From NCBI GenBank assembly GCA_030639665.1, contig DAOWCC010000057.1, positions 1-12,064 on the forward strand: DNA of 12,064 bases, in the 5' to 3' direction. The translations under genes were made by a program, and so were the position numbers. This DNA is from Elusimicrobiota bacterium (GTDB taxonomy: Bacteria; Elusimicrobiota; Elusimicrobia; Elusimicrobiales; UBA9959). Position 1 is the first letter of the stretch, and each line of letters opens with the position of its first letter. Below, in pieces: positions 6,613 to 12,064 of the stretch. The notes under the pieces were generated by a model. It was not told the DNA's origin. It saw only the letters and a program-made list of their open reading frames with translations, and did not search any database.

Positions 6613-7701
6613 TTAACTCTTTGATTCCACATCCTGTTCAATACCTTTTATTGCGAGTAAAACATCGTCCGGATTGGAAGCGGAAGCCAAAATATCCTCA
6701 AGACTGGCCAAGCCCGCCTTATGGATATTAACAAGAGCTTGATTAAAACTCTGCATGCCATAAAAAGAACCTTTGCCTATGGCCTGAGTTATCATATCCA
6801 GATTATTTTCAGCAATCATTTTTTTAATATGCGCCGATACCATCATAATTTCAACCGCGGGTATTCTGCCTCCTTTGCTGCCCGGAAGCAATCTTTGCGA
6901 AATTATTCCTTTTAAGGCTTCTGAAAGCTGTGTTCTGACCTGCGTCTGTTGATGAGGAGGATAAAGGTCTATTATCCTTGAAATTGTCTGAACGGTATTT
7001 TGAGTATGCAATGTGGCAAAAACAAGATGCCCTGTTTCAGCGGCGGTAATGGCCGCTTTAGTGGTTTCAAGGTCCCTCATTTCTCCCACAAGAATAATAT
7101 CGGGATCTTGACGCATGGCGGCTCTTAAAGCGTCCACAAATGAGGTGGTATCCGTGCCAACTTCCCTTTGGCTGATAATGCTCTTCTTATCCTGAAAAAC
7201 AAATTCTATGGGATCTTCTATGGTCAGAATATGCCCTTCGTTTTTTTGATTAAGATATTCAATCATGGATGCCAATGTTGAAGTTTTACCCGCGCCGGTT
7301 ATTCCCGTAATAAGAATAAGTCCTCTTTCGTTTTGCAAAAGTCTTTTAAGGGAATCCGCCGGCAATCTTAATTCTTCAAATGTCGGAATTTTTAAAGGAA
7401 TATGTCTTATGGCCACGCAAATTTTTTCTTTCTGAATAAAAACATTAAATCTAAATCTTCCCAATTCCTTACCGTCTACGGAAAAATCAACTTCATGCTT
7501 ATCATTAAAAATTGATTTAAGGCGTTGATTCATTAAAGGAAACACCATACTCTCAACTTCTTTAGAAGACATTTGTGAATCTTTTATTTGAGTAATCAGG
7601 CCATTAATTCTCAAATAAACGGGCGCGTCTCCTCTTATGTGAGTATCGCTTGCTTTATTTTGAACCATGACTTTTAAAAGAAGGTTTAAGTTTATAGCCA
7701 T
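6613..7701 (-). CDS. pilT: Type IV pilus retraction ATPase PilT
   Basis: PilT is a hexameric cytoplasmic ATPase that drives pilus depolymerisation and hence twitching motility. The 362-residue protein has the N-terminal PAS-like domain (about 1-100, with SDTHIRGDAPVYLRINGL and AIRHIPL at 97-103), Walker A GITGAGKT at 133-140, the Asp box TIEDPIEF at 160-167, Walker B IILVGEMRD at 202-210 with catalytic Glu207, and the His box HLVFATLHT at 225-233. QRLLPG follows at 269-274 and GMQSFNQAL at 315-323, as in PilT. The length matches PilT (about 345-370) and the AIRHIP segment favours PilT, though PilU cannot be fully excluded. GAGG lies eight bases upstream of ATG 7701. The gene begins 13 bases after ftsZ and ends at a likely terminator, so it is probably co-transcribed with the division genes. 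Confidence 0.93.
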   Translation of the reverse strand: MAINLNLLLKVMVQNKASDTHIRGDAPVYLRINGLITQIKDSQMSSKEVESMVFPLMNQRLKSIFNDKHEVDFSVDGKELGRFRFNVFIQKEKICVAIRHIPLKIPTFEELRLPADSLKRLLQNERGLILITGITGAGKTSTLASMIEYLNQKNEGHILTIEDPIEFVFQDKKSIISQREVGTDTTSFVDALRAAMRQDPDIILVGEMRDLETTKAAITAAETGHLVFATLHTQNTVQTISRIIDLYPPHQQTQVRTQLSEALKGIISQRLLPGSKGGRIPAVEIMMVSAHIKKMIAENNLDMITQAIGKGSFYGMQSFNQALVNIHKAGLASLEDILASASNPDDVLLAIKGIEQDVESKS

Positions 7702-7714
7702 TAAATTTTCCTCA

Positions 7715-8860
7715 TTATTTAAGTTTGCAGCCTCTTTTTATTCTTAAATAGGCGGGCTTCTCCAAATCTTCAATATTATCGGGAACAGTTGAAACTCCCG
7801 ACGGATGAACATTCAAATCATCCCAATCGCGCAATCTATCTTCTTTGCGTCTGGCATGTTTAGCCGCAAACAATTCTTTTTTAAAATTTCTTTTTGTGGG
7901 AAAACCCGTCGCTATTACCGTTATTTTTAAGATATCCCCTAAATTTTCATCTTCAGTTTGACCGTATTTTATAGTGGCGTCGGGGCTTATGGAATGCTTT
8001 ATAAACTCCATAGACGCGTTTAAGTCATGTATGGAAAAATTACGCGAACTGGTAAAAATAGCAAGAATACCTTTAGCCCCGTCTATTATGGCATTTTCAA
8101 GAAGCGGAGATTCTATGGCTTTTCTCGCGGCTTCTATATGCTTATCCGGTCCCTCAGCCATTCCTATGCCTATAAGCGCCTCACCGGATTTTGTCATAAC
8201 TTTTTTAACATCGGCAAAGTCAACATTCACAATGCCGGCATTTGTCACCACATCACTGATGCCTTGTATCGCTTGCCTTAAAACATCGTCCACCATTTTA
8301 TAAGCCTCAGTAGTATCGGTGTCTTTATCAGCCATATTAAGAACGCGATCATTTGGGATAATCAACATTGAATCCGCGTATTTACGCATTTCAGTTATAC
8401 CCTTTTGCGCTTGTTCAGCTCTGACATTTCCTTCAAAATCAAACGGTCTTGTTACAACTCCCACCACAAGGGCTGTGGTAGTTTCTTTCGCAATCTTGGC
8501 CACAATGGGAGATGCGCCCGTTCCGGTTCCTCCGCCCATACCGGCGGTTACAAAAATGAGATCACAACCGCTTACAATTTCTCTAATCTGTTCAGCAGAT
8601 TCCAAAGCCGCTTGACGACCTTTTTCAGGATCGCCGCCAACGCCGAGACCTTTTGTTATATCTTCTCCAATTTGAATTCTAACGGGAGCCGGATTTCTTT
8701 TCAAAGCTTGCGCATCAGTGTTTAAGGCGACAAATTCAACTTCTCTTATATCGGCTTCCACCATTCTATGAACGGCATTGCCGCCGCCGCCGCCAACACC
8801 AATAACTTTTATTCGCGCTTCTTTGCCTTTAAAATCATCCACACAAACCAATCTTACCAT
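7715..8860 (-). CDS. ftsZ: Cell division GTPase FtsZ
   Basis: FtsZ is the tubulin-like GTPase whose filaments form the cytokinetic ring. In this 381-residue protein the glycine loop VGGGGGNAV is at 22-30, the tubulin signature GGGTGTG at 109-115, and the T7 loop [11 protein letters not shown] at 212-222 carries the aspartates needed for GTP hydrolysis across the subunit interface. After the core (to about 318) comes a short charged linker, then a conserved C-terminal peptide near 364-375 ([13 protein letters not shown]), the docking site for FtsA. The peptide departs slightly from the common DIPxFLR form but keeps Pro, an aromatic, Leu and Arg. A GAGG ribosome site sits seven bases before ATG 8860. 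The gene lies 30 bases after ftsA. Confidence 0.97.
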   Translation of the reverse strand: MVRLVCVDDFKGKEARIKVIGVGGGGGNAVHRMVEADIREVEFVALNTDAQALKRNPAPVRIQIGEDITKGLGVGGDPEKGRQAALESAEQIREIVSGCDLIFVTAGMGGGTGTGASPIVAKIAKETTTALVVGVVTRPFDFEGNVRAEQAQKGITEMRKYADSMLIIPNDRVLNMADKDTDTTEAYKMVDDVLRQAIQGISDVVTNAGIVNVDFADVKKVMTKSGEALIGIGMAEGPDKHIEAARKAIESPLLENAIIDGAKGILAIFTSSRNFSIHDLNASMEFIKHSISPDATIKYGQTEDENLGDILKITVIATGFPTKRNFKKELFAAKHARRKEDRLRDWDDLNVHPSGVSTVPDNIEDLEKPAYLRIKRGCKLK

Positions 8861-8890
8861 AACAACACCTCTGTATAAGGTTAATAAAAA

Positions 8891-10129
8891 TTAAAAACTA
8901 AAAAGATCTTTAACCCATCTTAAAGCTGACGGCATTAAAGCGCCTTTCCCGGCTATACTCCGATTAGATGAGCAAGACTTAAGATAAGGATAACAAACAA
9001 GCCCCATGGCCGTAATATATGTTTGGTTCAAATACTCTTCGGGAGAATCAATATTTTCCTCATTGGGAAATCCAAGCCTGGTTTGCTTCAATTCCAAATA
9101 TTGCTGACAAGCTTCCGGCATTCCTTTAAGCAAGGAAGATCCTCCGATAAGAACAGCTCCGCTTCTGCATAAATCCGAAAGGCCTGAAGTTTGTAAAGCG
9201 TGATCTATTTTTGAAAATATTTCTTCAGCTCTGGGCTGAATATATTCAAGTAAATCACTGGGCTTTATTTCCTTTTTTGTTCTGCCATCAAGACCTGTCA
9301 CCGTTATTATATCTTCATCATCAACCGCCGCGGATAAAACCGCGCCGTATTTTTCTTTTATTTCTTTGGCCGCGCGAATAGTGGTACCAAGACCATAAGC
9401 AATATCTCTGGTAATATAATCTCCACCCAACGGAATTTCCCTGGAAAACTGAAGACTCCCGTCATAATAAATGCCGATGGAAGTCGTTTGTCCTCCAATA
9501 TCAATAAGAAGACAGCCCAAATCTTTTTCTTCCGGAGTTATCACAATTTCGCCAACGCCAAGTAAATTATAAACTGTTTCCGCCACCCTAAAGCCGGATT
9601 GCGCGACTGACTTTATCAAATTATTTGTATGGGAAACAGCTGCCGTTACAATATGAACATTAACTTCCAGCAAAGAGCCTTCCATTCCAACGGGATTAGG
9701 CACGCCTTTCTGCTTATCTAAAGAAAAACCCTGCGGAACAATATGCAATATTTCCCTATCCGGAGTTATTTTTATGGCCCTGGCATTCTCAATAACGCTC
9801 TCCACATCTTCCGCGCTTATTTCTTTGTCTGTCCTTGCTATATTGTAAGCGCCTCTATTGTTAAAGGACTCTATATGATAGCCTCTTATTCCCAAGTAAG
9901 CCTCTCCAACCGTATCACCAATCTTCTCTTCAGCTTGTTCCATGACATCAACTATGGCATTGGAAGTTTCGGGGATATCAACAACTACGCCGCCCTTAAG
10001 GCCCTTGCATGGAACAGTGGCGCCTGATAAAATTTTAATACAATCTGTTTTTTGATCATGAACGGCTAAGATGCAAGTTACCCGTCCGCTCCCCATATCA
10101 ATACTGGCGATAATATCGGATTTAGTCAT
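8891..10129 (-). CDS. ftsA: Cell division protein FtsA
   Basis: FtsA is the actin-like ATPase that anchors FtsZ filaments to the inner membrane and recruits later division proteins. The 412-residue protein shows the first phosphate motif ASIDMGSGRV at 8-17, the FtsA-specific 1C (SHS2) region at about 85-165, the second phosphate motif LLIDIGGQTTSIGI at 207-220, and the adenosine motif GAVLIGGSSLLKGM at 324-337. It ends with ALRWVKDLFSF, a good amphipathic membrane-targeting helix. AGAGG precedes ATG 10129 by nine bases. It sits between ftsQ and ftsZ, the classic order. All expected parts are present. Confidence 0.96.
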   Translation of the reverse strand: MTKSDIIASIDMGSGRVTCILAVHDQKTDCIKILSGATVPCKGLKGGVVVDIPETSNAIVDVMEQAEEKIGDTVGEAYLGIRGYHIESFNNRGAYNIARTDKEISAEDVESVIENARAIKITPDREILHIVPQGFSLDKQKGVPNPVGMEGSLLEVNVHIVTAAVSHTNNLIKSVAQSGFRVAETVYNLLGVGEIVITPEEKDLGCLLIDIGGQTTSIGIYYDGSLQFSREIPLGGDYITRDIAYGLGTTIRAAKEIKEKYGAVLSAAVDDEDIITVTGLDGRTKKEIKPSDLLEYIQPRAEEIFSKIDHALQTSGLSDLCRSGAVLIGGSSLLKGMPEACQQYLELKQTRLGFPNEENIDSPEEYLNQTYITAMGLVCYPYLKSCSSNRSIAGKGALMPSALRWVKDLFSF

Positions 10130-10250
10130 TATAAAAATCCTCTCTTAAATTTTTTGTTAATTAGAAATCGACTATGATTCGGTCATTCACATCGTTTCAT
10201 TTATCGTATTACAAGGCATAGCCTTGCTGTTTGAAAAACCATTTTAGCAT
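10130..10250. other. ftsQ-ftsA spacer with a small hairpin
   Basis: This spacer is 121 bases long, wider than the other gaps in the division cluster (30 and 13 bases). It holds a perfect 6-base-arm hairpin, CAAGGC-ATA-GCCTTG, at 10212-10226, without a T-run on either side, so it is not a standard terminator. I see no convincing -35/-10 pair and no small gene. An extra ftsA promoter is possible but not shown. Confidence 0.4.
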
Positions 10251-11084
10251 TTATAATTCGCTTATAAAAATTTTGCCAATCGTAAAATGCTTTAAATCCA
10301 CACTATGCGGCGCGGGAATCTTTCCCACAATATCGCCTAAAACTCTGTTTAATCTTAATATTTTTAAATCGGTTCGTTCAAACCCCCCCCAATTCACAAT
10401 AGAATTGTCTTCCAAAACTATGCCGCATTTCTCTCCGTCCAAATCGTATTTAATCAAAGTTGGCTTAAGTTTAAATAATTTCTCAGATAAATTTATTTTG
10501 TTTACAAACTCGGCAAAAACCCTTAATTCAGGTTTTTTTTTCGTGAAAATTTCAGCGTGAATAAAATCTTGATTAACCGCCTCTTCATAAACCGATGAAA
10601 AAACTCTGCCGCTAAGCGCCAAATAAAATTCTTTGGTATTAAGGGTTATCTTTGAAACTATTTTTTCAAGCTTCCCGCTAATTATAACTTTACCGGTCAA
10701 AATATTTTTTGACACCCTTACACTATGCACATAGGGATATTTTGATAAAAATTCCTTTTCAATATCCTTTTTTAAATTATCATTCCAACTGCTTCCTATT
10801 TTACAGGCAAACAATTTTAAAACTTCACGATTTACTCTTTTATTTCCAACTTCAATATTCAGAGATTTAACCTCTGTGCTGAAAACACCCGATTTTATTT
10901 TACCGGACGCAAAACCATAAAATATTTTTAAAGAAAAAAGAAGCGCTCCAATCAGAAAAATTCCCATTAAAGCGCCGGCAATTTTCTTAAAAAGCTTTCT
11001 TCTGACTTTTACGCGCACTTTAACTTTGTGTCGAATAACTTTCTTTTTTTTAAGCCTTCCGGGAGATAGTCTTTTCTTTAACAT
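10251..11084 (-). CDS. ftsQ: Cell division protein FtsQ/DivIB
   Basis: FtsQ is a bitopic inner-membrane protein linking early and late divisome parts. With ATG 11084 as start it has 277 residues: a very basic cytoplasmic segment (1-34, LKKKK and similar), one membrane helix at about 35-57, a POTRA domain at about 68-138 (YPYVHSVRVSKNILTGKVII is typical), and a beta domain ending with PAPHSVDLKHFTIGKIFI, like the FtsQ C-terminus. The frame stays open to a TTG at 11132, but the extra residues have no ribosome site and would place a short non-basic stretch before the basic one. The chosen start also lacks a strong site (AGGT, 12 bases away). A G8 run on the coding strand (10383-10390) encodes Trp-Gly-Gly. 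Identification rests on architecture and on ftsA/ftsZ next door. Confidence 0.85.
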   Translation of the reverse strand: MLKKRLSPGRLKKKKVIRHKVKVRVKVRRKLFKKIAGALMGIFLIGALLFSLKIFYGFASGKIKSGVFSTEVKSLNIEVGNKRVNREVLKLFACKIGSSWNDNLKKDIEKEFLSKYPYVHSVRVSKNILTGKVIISGKLEKIVSKITLNTKEFYLALSGRVFSSVYEEAVNQDFIHAEIFTKKKPELRVFAEFVNKINLSEKLFKLKPTLIKYDLDGEKCGIVLEDNSIVNWGGFERTDLKILRLNRVLGDIVGKIPAPHSVDLKHFTIGKIFISEL

Positions 11085-11278
11085 CAGAGTTATTCTACCT
11101 AAATATAAGCATTGCGTTAATAGCATTATCAAAACATTTTCAAAACTAACGACATTTAGGGCTTTGGAAAAGAATTAATCTCTCCTCATATTTTTTTACC
11201 GCTTACCGCTTTTATACCGCCGTTCATTATGGCATGTTTTGATATGCTTCTTTATTTTTGTATACTTTATCTAAATTA
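11085..11278. other. Divergent intergenic region between ftsQ and tRNA-Lys
   Basis: No gene is seen here. It must hold start signals in both directions. The rightward tRNA promoter is clear and listed separately. Leftward, toward ftsQ, a weak pair reads TTGATA then TATATT with a long 19-base spacer (about 11102-11132 on the complement); it would start transcription shortly before ATG 11084. A two-copy heptamer ACCGCTT lies at 11198-11211, followed by a partial third copy (ATACCGC). Confidence 0.4.
11239..11266 (+). promoter_or_regulatory. Sigma70-type promoter of tRNA-Lys
   Basis: TTGATA (11239-11244) and TATACT (11261-11266) are each one base from consensus and are 16 bases apart. Transcription would begin near 11273, about six bases before the mature tRNA 5' end at 11279. 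Confidence 0.72.
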
Positions 11279-11351
11279 GCGCCCGTAGCTCAGCTGGTAG
11301 AGCATTCGCCTTTTAAGCGAGTGGCCGCGCGTTCGAGTCGCGCCGGGCGCA
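11279..11351 (+). tRNA. tRNA-Lys (anticodon UUU)
   Basis: A full 73-base cloverleaf can be drawn. The acceptor stem GCGCCCG/CGGGCGC is seven perfect pairs. The D arm is GCTC/GAGC. The anticodon stem TTCGC/GCGAG (first pair U-G) holds the loop CTTTTAA with anticodon TTT. The T arm is GCGCG-TTCGAGT-CGCGC. The discriminator base is A at 11351. The 3' CCA is not encoded (A residues follow), so it must be added by a nucleotidyltransferase. No clear terminator follows, so read-through toward the pilin gene is possible. Confidence 0.97.
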
Positions 11352-11512
11352 AAAAAATGAAACTCTGTGAACAATTAAAGAGCGTGGCCATATCACAATA
11401 AATATCACGCAAACCGGGGACAGGAATCCATATACTTGCTTGTGCTGAACAAAAAAAAATTTGTAAGTTGTTTATATAGATTATTAAGCTGTGAAATTAA
11501 GGGAGGATGTTA

Positions 11513-11971
11513 ATGTTAAGAATCAAAAGGGGTTTTACACTAATTGAGTTGCTTGTCGTCGTTTTAATAATCGGTATTTTGGCTTCAATAGCGATTCCGC
11601 AATATTTTAAAGTCGTTGAAAAAGCAAGAGTAGCGGAAGCTATGAGCACTATAGCCGCTATCAAATCAGCTCAAGAAAGATTTCTTGCCAGAGGCGGAAA
11701 TTACACCTCTGATTTCACTAAACTCGATATTATGTACCCTAAAATGACAGCCAATAATATTACCGTAAAATTTTATTCAGTAGCTGTTGCCGCTGGTGAT
11801 TGCTCAAGCGGCCCCTGCTACAAACTTACCGTTAAAAGACATGCCAATAAGTCAACTGTGGCGGCGCGTTATGGAACTTATTCGCTTAGTGTTAATGTTC
11901 CCGACAAACCTGAAGTTGGCATTGCCGGCTGTCCCGGTGGCGGTGAAAACTGTGCTGAGCTGATTGATTAA
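11513..11971 (+). CDS. Type IV pilin (prepilin with GFTLIE leader)
   Basis: This 152-residue prepilin has a short leader MLRIKRG followed by FTLIELLVVVLIIGILASIAIPQY. Prepilin peptidase would cut between Gly7 and Phe8, and Glu12 is the conserved +5 residue needed for assembly. The hydrophobic helix (8-27) continues into the amphipathic part, VVEKARVAEAMSTIAAIKSAQERF. The globular domain has four cysteines: C97 and C102 (DCSSGPC), C140 and C147 (GCPGGGENC), probably two disulphides, the last closing a C-terminal loop. ATG 11513 is preferred: GGGAGG lies six bases before it, whereas the in-frame ATG at 11507 abuts that site. With its own strong ribosome site and terminator the gene looks monocistronic and highly expressed, as for a major pilin; a pseudopilin is the alternative. 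Confidence 0.9.
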   Translation: MLRIKRGFTLIELLVVVLIIGILASIAIPQYFKVVEKARVAEAMSTIAAIKSAQERFLARGGNYTSDFTKLDIMYPKMTANNITVKFYSVAVAAGDCSSGPCYKLTVKRHANKSTVAARYGTYSLSVNVPDKPEVGIAGCPGGGENCAELID

Positions 11972-11992
11972 TAAAAAGTAATATTGAAATTT

Positions 11993-12026
11993 AAAAACCG
12001 CGGTGAATATTCACCGCGGTTTTTTT
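11993..12026 (+). terminator. Strong intrinsic terminator after the pilin gene
   Basis: A perfect 24-base palindrome (11997-12020, arms ACCGCGGTGAAT and ATTCACCGCGGT) is flanked by A4 on the left and followed by T7 (12020-12026). It lies 21 bases after the pilin stop. The A-run on the left means it could also work for leftward transcripts. Confidence 0.93.
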
Positions 12027-12064
12027 ATATCCTGTAAATCTTGTCTAAAAAGTTGTTTAGAAAA

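Noticed and set aside
8319..8725. Overlapping plus-strand open frames opposite ftsZ
   Set aside because: They are antisense shadows of the conserved glycine-rich FtsZ core, with no start signals; other plus-strand frames opposite rpsA, plsC, cmk and ftsA are dismissed for the same reason.
11415..11425. GGGGACAGG near the pilin leader, also found in repeat copy B
   Set aside because: Only nine bases are shared and no palindrome surrounds them; this is too short to call a repeat remnant.
11414..11450. Sigma54-type promoter for the pilin
   Set aside because: GG and TTGC elements exist, but the distance between the GG and GC pairs is 13 rather than the required 10 bases.
11507..11512. Upstream ATG of the pilin gene
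   Set aside because: It directly abuts the GGGAGG ribosome site, leaving no spacing; the next ATG, six bases later, has ideal spacing.

Overview
The window carries a compact, mostly housekeeping stretch of a low-to-moderate GC Gram-negative (diderm) bacterium. An outer-membrane beta-barrel protein with a signal peptide, a type IV pilin with a short class III-type leader, PilT, and a complete FtsQ/FtsA/FtsZ set point to a diderm with type IV pili. The pilin style, the four-domain S1 protein and the REP-like repeats fit a poorly characterised phylum such as Elusimicrobiota, with Omnitrophota as an alternative. This placement is an impression from protein style, not a computed result.

Layout. 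Positions 1-286 hold no gene but two copies of a palindromic, MITE/REP-like repeat, one of them interrupted. From 287 to 6491, all on the minus strand and read right to left, lies an apparent operon: a deoxynucleoside kinase, CMP kinase (cmk), a PlsC-type acyltransferase, a four-domain ribosomal protein S1 homologue (rpsA), and a 966-residue secreted protein joining a gluzincin metallopeptidase, a six-repeat TolB-like propeller and an Omp85-like barrel. The 121-base gap at 6492-6612 holds heptanucleotide tandem repeats and a likely terminator for the next unit. From 6613 to 11084, also minus strand, is ftsQ-ftsA-ftsZ-pilT. A divergent intergenic region (11085-11278) leads to plus-strand tRNA-Lys(UUU) with a good sigma70-type promoter, then a monocistronic type IV pilin gene that ends at a strong intrinsic terminator.

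How the genes fit together. FtsQ, FtsA and FtsZ build the division ring and are followed, 13 bases later, by the pilus retraction motor PilT. The pilin encoded nearby on the other strand is a plausible component of the fibre that PilT would retract. The second operon links nucleotide phosphorylation (dNK, CMK), phospholipid synthesis (PlsC) and translation (S1), and ends with the outer-membrane protein. The cmk-plsC-rpsA order resembles cmk/rpsA neighbourhoods in Proteobacteria and Firmicutes. I see no CRISPR array, defence island, prophage or complete insertion sequence. The least described item is the peptidase-propeller-barrel protein; the repeats come second.
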